Of a stretch of 64,000 nucleotides of DNA, positions 1-9,163 are shown piece by piece. Both the position numbers and the translations under genes were made by a program. The DNA comes from Parablautia sp. Marseille-Q6255 (GTDB taxonomy: Bacteria > Bacillota > Clostridia > Lachnospirales > Lachnospiraceae): the NCBI RefSeq assembly GCF_951230155.1, contig NZ_CATNVD010000001.1, positions 186,001 to 250,000 of the forward strand. Reading direction: 5' to 3'. Positions within the stretch are counted from its first letter, which is position 1; the number at the start of each line of letters is the position of its first letter. The notes under the pieces were generated by a model. The model worked only from the letters and a program-made list of their open reading frames with translations. It searched no databases and was not told the origin of the DNA.

Positions 1-688
1 GCGCTCTGCACCGCACGCCTGCAAGCGCCGCAAAAAAGTCTCCCCGGCAGGTCACCGGCACCAGAGCAGGCGACGGCTCTATGACCGTATGACCGAGCAT
101 CCTGGCAAGCGCATAGCCGCTTCCGTCTGAGCCTGTCGCCGGCGCTGCCGCAGAGCCGCAGGCAAGAATCACCGCATCTGCCCGATACGTCCAGCCGCCG
201 GTCCTGACAAACCAGCTTCCGGCTTTTCCGGGCTCTTTTTCTGCGCCCTCCCCGTCAGAACAAATCCCGATCTCCTGTATCTTTTCATTTAGTTTTATTT
301 TTACACCAAGGCGGTAAAGTTCAGCGAGAAGTACCTCCAGCACCGAGGCAGCCTGTCTGGAATACGGATACACATACCCTTCCCTGTCTGTCGTCAGCAG
401 TCCAAGCTCTTCAAAAAACGCAAGAGTATCCGCCGCATCAAACTGCTGTGTCACTCCGGCTGCGAGTGCGGCTGCACTACCATGATACCTGCGCGAAAGC
501 CCGCAGTCTGTGTTCGTCAGGTTGCACCTGCCATTTCCTGTTATAAGGAGCTTTCTGCCCGGGCGCTCCATCGCCTCCAAAAGCGTCACTCCCGCCCCCG
601 CGCGCGCTGCCGTGATCGCCGCCATCATACCGGAAGCCCCGGCTCCTGCAACGATTATCTGCTTTTGCGTACGTCCTCTTTCTGCCAT
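1..688 (-). CDS. BaiN/HI0933-family NAD(P)/FAD-dependent oxidoreductase, C-terminus cut by window edge
   Basis: The frame is open from an ATG at 688 to the left edge, so only the first 229 codons are present. The N-terminus has the dinucleotide-binding glycine motif VAGAGASGMMAA (residues about 11-22), then RPGRKLLITGNGRCNLTN, typical of the HI0933/BaiN flavoprotein family. Further on the family blocks GSDGSGYALA and PSPALVPVTC are readable. Family members bind FAD and act as cytosolic NAD(P)H-dependent reductases, in most genomes on an unknown substrate. It starts 21 bases after the stop of the YnbB-type gene and is probably co-transcribed with it. The family is clear; the physiological substrate is not, and naming it a bile-acid enzyme would be over-reading. 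Confidence 0.88.
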   Translation of the reverse strand, partial: MAERGRTQKQIIVAGAGASGMMAAITAARAGAGVTLLEAMERPGRKLLITGNGRCNLTNTDCGLSRRYHGSAAALAAGVTQQFDAADTLAFFEELGLLTTDREGYVYPYSRQAASVLEVLLAELYRLGVKIKLNEKIQEIGICSDGEGAEKEPGKAGSWFVRTGGWTYRADAVILACGSAAAPATGSDGSGYALARMLGHTVIEPSPALVPVTCRGDFFAALAGVRCRA

Positions 689-708
689 AGTCCCATACCC
701 CATCTGTC

Positions 709-1986
709 TTAGAGTTTTACAAGTCCCTTTTCATAAAGTCTCTGCAGGGATTTTAAGATCCCAAGCTTTGCATGCGGCCACGTAAGACCGCCCTGAAAAT
801 ATACGGCATACGGCGGCTTGATCGGTCCGTCCGCACTCAGCTCGATCGAGGAGCCCTGTACAAACGCTCCCGCCGCCATGATCACATCACTGTCATATCC
901 CGGCATTGCCCATGGCTCCGGCGTCACATAGCTGTCCACCGGCGCTGCCGCCTGAATGCCTTCGCAAAACGCGATCACACCCTCCGGCGTTCCGAATTCT
1001 ACTGCCTGGATAATATCATAGCGTTCCTCATCTGCTCCCGGGATTACCCGAAATCCGAGTTTTTCATATACATTTGCCGCAAAAACAGCGCCTTTGAGCG
1101 CTGCCGCCGTGACAACGGGCGCAAGGAAAAAGCCCTGATAGAACGACTGCATGACGCCAAGCGTCGCCCCTACCTCTTTTCCCAGTCCCGGTGAGGTCAG
1201 GCGGTAGGCCGCCCGTTCGATACATTCTTTTGTGCCTGCGATATAGCCCCCGATCGGCGCCAGACCGCCGCCCGGATTCTTGATCAGAGAGCCCACCACC
1301 ATATCTGCGCCAAAATCGCTCGGCTCCAGCTTTTCAACGAATTCTCCGTAGCAGTTGTCGACCATACAGATAATATCCGGACGGATACTCTTTACAAACG
1401 CGACCGCCTCTGCGATCTGGCGTACCGAAAGAGTTGGGCGCGTCAGGTATCCCTTTGAGCGCTGGATCTCGACCAGCCTTGTATTTGGCTTGATCGCCCG
1501 CCGGATCGCCTCAAAATCAAAGCCCCCGTCCGGCAAAAGCTCTACCTGATCATAGGTGATCTGAAACTCTGCCAAAGAACCGCAGGAGGGACGGATGCCG
1601 ATCACTTCCTCCAGCGTATCGTATGGTTTGCCGGAGATCGAGATCATCTCATCCCCGGGACGGAGATTTGCAGACAGAGCAAGGGCAAGCGCATGCGTGC
1701 CGCAGGTGATCTGCGGGCGCACCAGCGCATCCTCAGTATGAAAGGTGAGCGCATAGACCTTTTCCAGGGTCTCGCGTCCAATATCATTATAACCGTATCC
1801 GCTCGTTGCCTGGAAGCACTCCGCACTGACGCGCGCATCCTGCATCGCCTTTATCACCTTGAGCTGATTATATTCAGCCGTCTCATCTATCTCTGCGAAT
1901 CTCTCCTCCAGCTGTGCGAGGATCTTCTCTGCAAAATCCAGTACCGGTCTGCCGATCCCCAGCGCTTCATATAACTGTTCCATCAT
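709..1986 (-). CDS. YnbB-type PLP-dependent lyase (methionine gamma-lyase/aluminum-resistance family)
   Basis: The 425-residue protein resembles the Met_gamma_lyase (aluminum resistance protein) family, fold-type I PLP enzymes of unsettled substrate. Visible features are GTHALALALSANLRPGD near residues 95-111, MVDNCYGEFVE in the middle, and SLIKNPGGGLAP, whose lysine is the expected Schiff-base residue. Length is normal for the family. Its ATG overlaps the miaA stop by four bases (ATGA), implying translational coupling. The miaA-ynbB neighbourhood is also known from Bacillus (there with hfq between), supporting the family call. Many databases call it methionine gamma-lyase family protein without biochemical proof, so no symbol is given. 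Confidence 0.9.
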   Translation of the reverse strand: MMEQLYEALGIGRPVLDFAEKILAQLEERFAEIDETAEYNQLKVIKAMQDARVSAECFQATSGYGYNDIGRETLEKVYALTFHTEDALVRPQITCGTHALALALSANLRPGDEMISISGKPYDTLEEVIGIRPSCGSLAEFQITYDQVELLPDGGFDFEAIRRAIKPNTRLVEIQRSKGYLTRPTLSVRQIAEAVAFVKSIRPDIICMVDNCYGEFVEKLEPSDFGADMVVGSLIKNPGGGLAPIGGYIAGTKECIERAAYRLTSPGLGKEVGATLGVMQSFYQGFFLAPVVTAAALKGAVFAANVYEKLGFRVIPGADEERYDIIQAVEFGTPEGVIAFCEGIQAAAPVDSYVTPEPWAMPGYDSDVIMAAGAFVQGSSIELSADGPIKPPYAVYFQGGLTWPHAKLGILKSLQRLYEKGLVKL

Positions 1987-2948
1987 CCATTCTCCTTTAT
2001 GATCTTCTTCTGTTTCAGGATATCTGTCATATAACCAAGGATCTTTTCCTGATCGTATCCAAATTCCTGCTTATTCACCCATATCACATCCCGCTCCCTG
2101 CGAAACCAGGTCAGCTGCCGCTTTGCAAAATGCCTCGTATCCCGCTTCAGGATGCGCACAGCCTCATCCAGACTGTACACACCGTCAAGATAATCAAGGA
2201 TTTCCTTATACCCCAGTCCCTGCATCGATACCATCTGCCGTGTACAGCCCGCTTTTTGCAGCGCGCGCACCTCATCTACCAGTCCCTGACTTATCATCTG
2301 ATCCACACGCAGGTCAATATTCTTATAAACGGCGGCACGGTCATCATTTAATACGAAATATGCGGCCTGGTAGGGCGATTCCTTTGCGCGTTCCGCTTCA
2401 TTATGCTTTGATATCTGCTCTCCTGTTTCATGGTAAAACTCCAGCGCACGGATCACCCGCTTGATATTATTTGCATGGATCAAAGCAGCGGAATCCGGGT
2501 CAACAACCGCAAGCATCGCATGGAGAGCCTGCGCTCCCTGCTCCCTCGCGATCGTCTGCAGGAAAGCACGATAGGAGAGATCGCCGCCGTTTTCTGTAAA
2601 ATCTATATCATATAAGACAGACTGGATATAAAATCCCGTACCTCCGACCAGAATCGGTATCCTGCCTTTCTCGAGGATCCGGCGGATATACCGTTTCGCG
2701 TACTCCTGAAATTTTACGACATGAAACTCCTCCTGAGGATCCAGCTCATCGATCAGATAATGCGCTACGCCCTGCATTTCCTCCTTCGTGACCTTCGCAG
2801 AGCCAATGTCCATGTTCCGATAGACCTGCATGGAATCGGCTGAAATAATCTCCCCGCCGATCTGTTTCGCAAGCTCCACGGAAAGCCGCGTCTTCCCCAC
2901 TGCCGTTGGCCCCGTCAGGATAATGAGCGGCTCTTTGTTCTCCTCCAT
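1983..2948 (-). CDS. miaA: tRNA dimethylallyltransferase MiaA
   Basis: MiaA transfers a dimethylallyl group to N6 of A37 in tRNAs that read codons starting with U. The 321-residue protein starts with the P-loop GPTAVGKTRLSVELA (residues 12-26), followed by ISADSMQVYRNMDIGSAK and VGGTGFYIQSVLYD, all standard MiaA blocks; the C-terminal part contains RDTRHFAKRQLTWFR. Length is typical. It lies 23 bases downstream of mutL and overlaps the next gene by four bases. MiaB, which methylthiolates the product, is encoded at 7567-9021 of the same cluster, so both steps of ms2i6A37 formation are here. Confidence 0.97.
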   Translation of the reverse strand: MEENKEPLIILTGPTAVGKTRLSVELAKQIGGEIISADSMQVYRNMDIGSAKVTKEEMQGVAHYLIDELDPQEEFHVVKFQEYAKRYIRRILEKGRIPILVGGTGFYIQSVLYDIDFTENGGDLSYRAFLQTIAREQGAQALHAMLAVVDPDSAALIHANNIKRVIRALEFYHETGEQISKHNEAERAKESPYQAAYFVLNDDRAAVYKNIDLRVDQMISQGLVDEVRALQKAGCTRQMVSMQGLGYKEILDYLDGVYSLDEAVRILKRDTRHFAKRQLTWFRRERDVIWVNKQEFGYDQEKILGYMTDILKQKKIIKENG

Positions 2949-2971
2949 CCTGTTATCCTCCTCATCCCTTC

Positions 2972-4846
2972 CTAAACAATCCGCTTAAACTTTTTCTCCA
3001 GCTCGTACTTGGTCATCGCGATGATCGTCGGTCTGCCATGCGGACAGTTGTACGGATTTTCAAGCGTCAATAGCTCTCCGATCAGCGCGTCTGCCTCCTG
3101 AACCGAAAGACGGCTGTTCCCTTTGACGGCTGCCTTGCAGGACATAGAAGCGATTTTTTCCAGAACCGCCTCTGCCGATGCCTTCTCAGACAGATCCGTC
3201 AGGCCATCAAGCATTTCTGTAAAGAGCGTCCTGTCTGCGACTCCGTAAAGATTATCCGGTACTGCGCTGATCGCATAATCGCGGCCGCCAAAATGCGAGA
3301 TTTCAAATCCAACGGATGTAAACTCATCCAGATGCTGCCTCAGCCTTTCCTCCTCCTGCAAGGTCAGGGTAATGATGACCGGGGGAGTGACCTGCTGAGA
3401 GGTCTGCTGCTTTTTCTTCCGTTTTTCCATAAAACGCTCATACAGCACTTTTTCATGCGCCGCGTGCTGATCAATGATAAAAAGCTTTTCCTCAAACTCC
3501 ACCAGCCAGTACGTATCAAAAAGCTGTCCGATCAGCTTGTGGCGCTTCCGGCTCTTTTCATCCAACAGCTTCTCCTCAAACAGCTCAAGCTGTTGCGCGG
3601 CGCCGCTTTCCCGGATCCGTTCCTGTGTCGCGGGATGACCGACATTTCCTGTGACTGTACGCAGCTCTCCCAAACGGTGCGGATACCGGACCTCGTAAGG
3701 ACTGTCCGCCTCCGCGATCAGCTGACTGCGGATCTTTTCAAATGGCTCCGGATAACGCTTTGCTTCTGGTTTTTCCGATACTTCTGTCTGTTTCTTTTTC
3801 TCCGAAGCCTGCTGTGCAGCTGTCGGTGTATCTATGTGGAACTCCGGGATCAGCTCGCGTCCTGCCAGCGCATCCCTCACAGTCTGGTATACCTTCTCAT
3901 ATACCCCGCTGCGGTCTGCAAAGCGCACCTCCATCTTGGTCGGATGAACATTTACATCTACCTGCTGCGTATCAATCTGTATGGAAAGTGCCGTAAACGG
4001 ATATCTGTGGTTCATCAGAAACGGCTTGTACGCATCCTCAATCGCCTTTGCAATGATCGCGCTTTTTACATACCGCCCATTCACAAAATAATTTTCATAA
4101 TTTCTGTTCCCGCGTGAGATGACCGGCTTTCCGATAAAACCGGAAACAGTCAGCCCCTGCGTCTCCTCCGGCTCTATCTTCACTACATTCGCGGCGATTT
4201 CTCTTCCATAGATGCTGTAGATAATATCTTTTACATTACAATTTCCAGAGGTATGCAGCTTTGTCTCATTATTATTGATAAATTTAAAGGAAATCTGCGG
4301 ATTCGACAGTGCCATACGCTCGATCAGATCGCTGACGTATCCTGCCTCCGTCGCCGCAGATTTCAGAAATTTTTTTCTGGCAGGCGTATGGTAAAACAGG
4401 TTGCGGACCAGAAATGTAGTCCCTTCCGGAGCTCCGATCTCTTCGAGCGATTTCTCCGCCCCGCCCTCGATTATGTAGCGGATGCCGGTGATGCTGCCTG
4501 CTGTCTTGGAGATCATCTCCACCTGGCATACTGCCGCAATACTGGAGAGCGCCTCGCCGCGAAACCCCAGTGTCCCGGAGGTAAGCAGATCCTCTACAGT
4601 ACGGATCTTGCTCGTTGCATGGCGCAAAAATGCCACCCGCACCTGTTCCCCCGGAATACCGCTTCCATTATCCGTGATGCGGATCAGTGAAATCCCCCCG
4701 TTTTTGATCTCGACAGTGATCGCATTGGCTCCTGCGTCAACTGCGTTTTCAACCAGCTCTTTTACAATAGAAGCAGGGCGCTCCACCACCTCTCCGGCTG
4801 CGATCTTGTCGATCGTCTCCTGACTCAACACACTAATCTGGTTCAT
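2972..4846 (-). CDS. mutL: DNA mismatch repair protein MutL
   Basis: MutL couples mismatch recognition by MutS to strand incision. The N-terminal GHKL ATPase shows IAAGEVVERPASIVKELVENAVDAG split over residues 14-38, NGSGIP and TLGFRGEALSSIA. The C-terminal domain keeps the nicking-endonuclease motif DQHAAHEKVLYER (near residue 465), a CKAAVKGN block and CPHGRPT near the C-terminus, so this is an endonuclease-type MutL as expected in a bacterium without MutH. A variable Lys/Glu-rich linker joins the domains. Length (624) is typical. It directly follows mutS with a gap of about 50 bases. Confidence 0.97.
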   Translation of the reverse strand: MNQISVLSQETIDKIAAGEVVERPASIVKELVENAVDAGANAITVEIKNGGISLIRITDNGSGIPGEQVRVAFLRHATSKIRTVEDLLTSGTLGFRGEALSSIAAVCQVEMISKTAGSITGIRYIIEGGAEKSLEEIGAPEGTTFLVRNLFYHTPARKKFLKSAATEAGYVSDLIERMALSNPQISFKFINNNETKLHTSGNCNVKDIIYSIYGREIAANVVKIEPEETQGLTVSGFIGKPVISRGNRNYENYFVNGRYVKSAIIAKAIEDAYKPFLMNHRYPFTALSIQIDTQQVDVNVHPTKMEVRFADRSGVYEKVYQTVRDALAGRELIPEFHIDTPTAAQQASEKKKQTEVSEKPEAKRYPEPFEKIRSQLIAEADSPYEVRYPHRLGELRTVTGNVGHPATQERIRESGAAQQLELFEEKLLDEKSRKRHKLIGQLFDTYWLVEFEEKLFIIDQHAAHEKVLYERFMEKRKKKQQTSQQVTPPVIITLTLQEEERLRQHLDEFTSVGFEISHFGGRDYAISAVPDNLYGVADRTLFTEMLDGLTDLSEKASAEAVLEKIASMSCKAAVKGNSRLSVQEADALIGELLTLENPYNCPHGRPTIIAMTKYELEKKFKRIV

Positions 4847-4895
4847 GCCTCTCCTCCATCCTCTCCCGCATCTGCATACTGCGCCGCCTGATCTG

Positions 4896-7544
4896 TCACC
4901 AGCGATTCTTCAGCTTGTTCTGAAGACGATAGATCGTATTCAGGGCATCGATCGGCGTCAGATTTGACACATCGATCTCTTCCAGCTCCCTTAATACATC
5001 GGAATCACTGACTGTATCAAACAGCGACATCTGATCCAGATCCACCGGATCATATTTTCTCGGTCTCCCGCGCTTTGCTCTGTGCGCGTCATTTCCTGTT
5101 TCCTGCACGCGGACAGTGATATCCGCATTTGTAAGCTCCTCTGCAAGCTCCTTTGCCCGTTCTATCACGCTCTCCGGCACGCCTGCAAGCTTTGCCACCT
5201 GGATACCATAGCTCTTATCCGCTCCGCCCTTTATGATCTTACGCAGGAAAACGATATCATCTCCCTTTTCCTTTACAGCAATGCAGTAATTATTGACACC
5301 GGTCAGCTTTCCCTCCAGCTCTGTCAGCTCATGGTAATGTGTCGCAAACAGCGTCTTTGCCCCCAGCAGCTTCGTATTGCTGATATGCTCTACAACAGCC
5401 CAGGCAATGCTCAGTCCGTCAAAGGTGCTCGTACCGCGCCCGATCTCATCCAGGATCAGAAGACTGTTTCTCGTCGCATTGCGCAGGATATTTGCCACCT
5501 CCGTCATCTCGACCATAAAGGTGCTCTGCCCGCTTGCCAGATCGTCCGATGCGCCGACACGCGTAAAGATCCGGTCCACAAGGCCGATCCTCGCAGCTGA
5601 CGCCGGAACAAAGCTTCCGATCTGCGCCATCAGCACGATCAGCGCAGACTGTCTCATATATGTAGACTTTCCCGCCATATTCGGTCCTGTGATGATCGAC
5701 ACACGGCTTTTTGCATTGTCAAGATACGTGTCATTTGCAATGAACATATCGTTGGAAAGCATCTGCTCTACGACCGGATGACGCCCGTTTTTGATATCAA
5801 TGATGCCTTTTTCATTCAGGGACGGCTTTGTATAATTATTCCGCTCCGCCACAAGCGCCAGAGAAGCAAACACATCAATCCCGGCTACTGCTTTCGCCGT
5901 CTCCTGGATCCGCACGATCTCCTGCGCGATCCGGTTGCGGATCTCGATGTACAGACCGTATTCCAGAGAAAAAAGCTTATCCTCCGCGCCAAGGATCATA
6001 TCCTCCAGCTCCTTTAATTCCGGCGTAATATAGCGCTCTGCATTCGCAAGCGTCTGCTTTCTCGTATAATACTCAGGCACCTGATCCTTGTAGGAATTCG
6101 TAACCTCAAGATAGTAGCCAAAGACCTTATTGTACTTGATCTTCATATTTCGGATACCGGTCTTTTCGCGCTCCCGCGCTTCCAGCTGGGCAAGCCACGT
6201 CTTTCCCTCACTCTTGGCATTTCTGAGCCGGTCGACCTCCTCATGGAACCCCTCCCGGATGATGCCTCCGTCGCGTATCCCGATCGGAGGCTCCTCTACG
6301 ATCGCCTCCTCAATCAGCTGATGCAGATCAGACAGCTCATCCATCTGCGCCTCCAGTTCCTGGAGCGCCGGTGACTCCAGACTTTTCATCAGATATTTGA
6401 TATGCGGCAGCATGGACAGAGAAATCTTAAACGCCACAAGATCACGCGGGTTTGCGCTCTGATAGCTGATGCGGCTGATCAGACGTTCCAGATCATACAC
6501 CGGACTTAAATACTCCCGGAGTTCTTCCCTTGTGATCGCATTTTCTTTCAGCTCGCCTACCGCATCGAGGCGCTTCTGGATCTCTGTCTTGTCGATCAGC
6601 GGCTGCTCCACAAATCTGCGCAGCAGCCTCGCTCCCATCGCTGTCTTTGTTTTGTCAAGGACCCACAGCAGAGATCCCTTTTTATTTTTTTCTCTGAGCG
6701 TCTCCGTAAGCTCCAGGTTCCGGCGCGTGGAGCTGTCCAGGATCATATATTTTCCAATAGAATACGGCTGCAGACGTGTCAGATTAGAGATCGATGTTTT
6801 CTGAGTCTCCATCAGATATTTCAGCAGAGCTCCTGAAGCGATCACTCCGCTGCCATAATCTGCGATTCCCAGCCCCTCGAGCGCCGACACGCCAAAATGC
6901 TCCATAAGTACCCTGGCACACATCGCATCATCAAAGTACCACGAATCCAGCGCATACACGCAGATGCCAAGCCGGTCCTTCATATCCTCAATGTCTACGC
7001 CGCTGACATAAAAAGAGTGATTGCAGATGATCTCTGAGGGAGAAAACTTCATGATCTCGTCCAGCAGCCTGCGCTCATTGTCAAGCTCTGTGACAAGGTA
7101 TTCTCCTGTCGTAATATCTGCGATCGACACGCCGTACCGGTCGATCAGATAGACAATACACATCAGATAGTTATTGCGCGTTTCATCAAGCGCCTGTGCA
7201 TTCAGATTCGTTCCAGGCGTAACGACGCGGATCACTTCGCGCTTTACGATTCCCTTTGCCTGCTTCGGATCCTCCACCTGCTCACAGATCGCTACCTTAT
7301 ATCCTTTCGAAACGAGTTTATTCAGATACGCATCGACTGCGTGATACGGCACGCCGCACATCGGAGCGCGCTCCTCCTGCCCGCAGTCCTTTCCTGTCAA
7401 AGTAATTTCAAGCTCCTTTGACGCAGTCAGCGCATCGTCAAAAAACATCTCATAAAAATCTCCGAGACGGTAAAACAAAATACAGTCTGCATACTGCTCC
7501 TTTGTCTTCATGTACTGCTGCATCATTGGTGTTAACTGTGCCAT
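4896..7544 (-). CDS. mutS: DNA mismatch repair protein MutS
   Basis: The 882-residue protein is a full-length MutS1. The mismatch-reading motif appears at the N-terminus (LGDFYEMFFDDA near residue 27, containing the Phe-x-Glu wedge), and the C-terminal ABC-type ATPase has the Walker A GPNMAGKSTYMRQ followed by LLILDEIGRGTSTFDG (Walker B/D-loop) and ATHYHELTELE. It recognises mismatches and small loops and recruits MutL, encoded just downstream. It begins 22 bases after the miaB stop. The start ATG (MAQLTPMMQQYMKTKEQ) gives the usual N-terminus. Confidence 0.98.
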   Translation of the reverse strand: MAQLTPMMQQYMKTKEQYADCILFYRLGDFYEMFFDDALTASKELEITLTGKDCGQEERAPMCGVPYHAVDAYLNKLVSKGYKVAICEQVEDPKQAKGIVKREVIRVVTPGTNLNAQALDETRNNYLMCIVYLIDRYGVSIADITTGEYLVTELDNERRLLDEIMKFSPSEIICNHSFYVSGVDIEDMKDRLGICVYALDSWYFDDAMCARVLMEHFGVSALEGLGIADYGSGVIASGALLKYLMETQKTSISNLTRLQPYSIGKYMILDSSTRRNLELTETLREKNKKGSLLWVLDKTKTAMGARLLRRFVEQPLIDKTEIQKRLDAVGELKENAITREELREYLSPVYDLERLISRISYQSANPRDLVAFKISLSMLPHIKYLMKSLESPALQELEAQMDELSDLHQLIEEAIVEEPPIGIRDGGIIREGFHEEVDRLRNAKSEGKTWLAQLEAREREKTGIRNMKIKYNKVFGYYLEVTNSYKDQVPEYYTRKQTLANAERYITPELKELEDMILGAEDKLFSLEYGLYIEIRNRIAQEIVRIQETAKAVAGIDVFASLALVAERNNYTKPSLNEKGIIDIKNGRHPVVEQMLSNDMFIANDTYLDNAKSRVSIITGPNMAGKSTYMRQSALIVLMAQIGSFVPASAARIGLVDRIFTRVGASDDLASGQSTFMVEMTEVANILRNATRNSLLILDEIGRGTSTFDGLSIAWAVVEHISNTKLLGAKTLFATHYHELTELEGKLTGVNNYCIAVKEKGDDIVFLRKIIKGGADKSYGIQVAKLAGVPESVIERAKELAEELTNADITVRVQETGNDAHRAKRGRPRKYDPVDLDQMSLFDTVSDSDVLRELEEIDVSNLTPIDALNTIYRLQNKLKNRW

Positions 7545-7566
7545 GCTCTCTCCTTCTGCCTGTGTT

Positions 7567-9021
7567 CTACTGTAAATCTGCGGCCTCTCCCAGATAATAG
7601 AAGCCCTTGCATTCCTTTAAATATACCGGAAGGATCTTTCCGATGAGGTCCTTTGTTCCCGGAAAATGTACCAGAAGATTGTTGCTCAATCGCCCTGTCA
7701 CAAGCGATCCGTCCTGCTCATTTACCGATTCTACGAGTACCGGAAGTGTCTGTCCTTCTACCCTTTTGGACATTTCCTGGGAAATTTCCTGTACCAGTAA
7801 AAGCAGACGCTGGAAGCGCTCCTTTACCACATCCTCCGGCACCTGATCCTCCATCACTGCCGCCGGAGTCCCGGTACGTCTGGAATAAATAAATGTAAAC
7901 GCACTGTCATAACGCACTTTGCGCACCACGTCGAGCGTCTCCTGGAAATCTTCTTCCGTCTCACCCGGAAAACCGACAATAATATCCGTAGTCAGTGACA
8001 GGTCCGGAATCTCCTGGCGCAGCCGCTGTGCAAGCGCAAGATACTGTTCCTTCGTATATCTGCGGTTCATCTGCTTTAAGATCCTCGTACTGCCTGACTG
8101 GAGCGGCAGATGCAGATGCCGGCAGATTTTCTGCGAGTGTTTCATTACCTCGATCAGCTCATCCGACAGATCCTTTGGATGGGACGTCATAAAGCGGATC
8201 CGCTCAAGTCCCTCAATGCGCTCTACCCGCCGCAAAAGCTCGGCAAAGGTGATCGGCTCATCCAGATTCTTCCCGTAAGAATTGACATTCTGCCCGAGCA
8301 GCATGATTTCTACGACTCCGTCCCTTACAAGTCCCTCAATCTCCGCGATAATATCCTCCGGCCGACGGCTTCTCTCCCGTCCCCGCACATACGGTACAAT
8401 ACAGTAGCTGCAGAAATTATTGCAGCCAAACATAATATTAACACCTGATTTAAACGGATAGGTCCGCTGCGCCGGCAGATCTTCTACGATCTTGTCCGTA
8501 TCCTTCCACAGATCTACCACCATGCGCTCGGATTCCAGGGCTGTCACGAGCAGCTCTGCAAATTTATAGATATTGTGTGTTCCAAATACCAGATTCACAA
8601 AGCGATAGCTTTTCTTAATCTTCTCTACAACCTCCGGCTCCTGCATCATACAGCCGCAAAGCGCGATCACCTTGTGCGGATTTTTCTTTTTCAGACCGGA
8701 AAGGTATCCCAGATGCCCATATACCTTCTGATTCGCGTTTTCCCGCACGGTACACGTATTATAAAGAACAAAGTCCGCTTCCTCACTGTCTGTATTCTCA
8801 TAGCCTGCAAGCTCCAGGATCCCCCTCAGCTTTTCTGAATCCCTCGCATTCATCTGACACCCGAATGTCCGTATGCAGCTCGTAAGCTTTCTGCCTTCTC
8901 TCCTGCTTTGCTGCTCTGTCATCTGGCGCAGCCTTGCGATAAAGTAATACTGGCGCTGCGGCTCCAGGGCCGGGGCCTCTTTCGTTACGTCTATCTCATC
9001 TAAATTCAAATGACTGTACAT
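7567..9021 (-). CDS. miaB: tRNA-2-methylthio-N6-dimethylallyladenosine synthase MiaB
   Basis: MiaB is a radical-SAM methylthiotransferase acting on i6A37 tRNA. The N-terminal MTTase domain has RTFGCQMNARDSEK; the radical-SAM cluster motif CNNFCSYCIVPYVRGRE is in the middle, and a TRAM-like RNA-binding domain follows. The frame extends upstream to a GTG at 9102, but that codon lacks a ribosome site; I chose the ATG at 9021 because GGAG lies six bases before it, giving 484 residues. The ATG at 9033 is an alternative. A strong promoter nested in the preceding terminator lies at 9108-9137. The gene heads the miaB-mutS-mutL-miaA run. Confidence 0.95.
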   Translation of the reverse strand: MYSHLNLDEIDVTKEAPALEPQRQYYFIARLRQMTEQQSRREGRKLTSCIRTFGCQMNARDSEKLRGILELAGYENTDSEEADFVLYNTCTVRENANQKVYGHLGYLSGLKKKNPHKVIALCGCMMQEPEVVEKIKKSYRFVNLVFGTHNIYKFAELLVTALESERMVVDLWKDTDKIVEDLPAQRTYPFKSGVNIMFGCNNFCSYCIVPYVRGRERSRRPEDIIAEIEGLVRDGVVEIMLLGQNVNSYGKNLDEPITFAELLRRVERIEGLERIRFMTSHPKDLSDELIEVMKHSQKICRHLHLPLQSGSTRILKQMNRRYTKEQYLALAQRLRQEIPDLSLTTDIIVGFPGETEEDFQETLDVVRKVRYDSAFTFIYSRRTGTPAAVMEDQVPEDVVKERFQRLLLLVQEISQEMSKRVEGQTLPVLVESVNEQDGSLVTGRLSNNLLVHFPGTKDLIGKILPVYLKECKGFYYLGEAADLQ

Positions 9022-9089
9022 GTAATTCTCCATTTCTCCATACGGTATGGCAGCAAAAGCAGCTGTACGGCTTCTGCTGCGTGACGTGC

Positions 9090-9132
9090 AAAAAACTGCC
9101 ACAGACTACTATAATTCGTAAGCGGCAGTTTT
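9090..9132 (-). terminator. Probable intrinsic terminator after the cyclo-ligase/ProA gene
   Basis: On the minus strand AAAACTGCC (plus 9124-9132) can pair with GGCAGTTTT (plus 9092-9100) across a 23-base loop, and the descending arm continues into a six-T run. It starts about 30 bases after the stop at 9164. The loop is long, so efficiency is uncertain. Confidence 0.5.
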
Positions 9133-9137
9133 GTCAA
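9108..9137 (-). promoter_or_regulatory. Sigma-A-type promoter for miaB
   Basis: On the minus strand TTGACA (plus 9132-9137) is followed after 18 bases by TATAGT (plus 9108-9113). It lies about 85 bases upstream of the miaB start. The promoter sits inside the hairpin annotated at 9090-9132: the -35 overlaps the ascending arm and the -10 is in the loop, so RNA starting here carries only the descending arm and cannot form the hairpin. Confidence 0.7.
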
Positions 9138-9163
9138 TATTTGATACCCTTGCTTTTTCGTTC

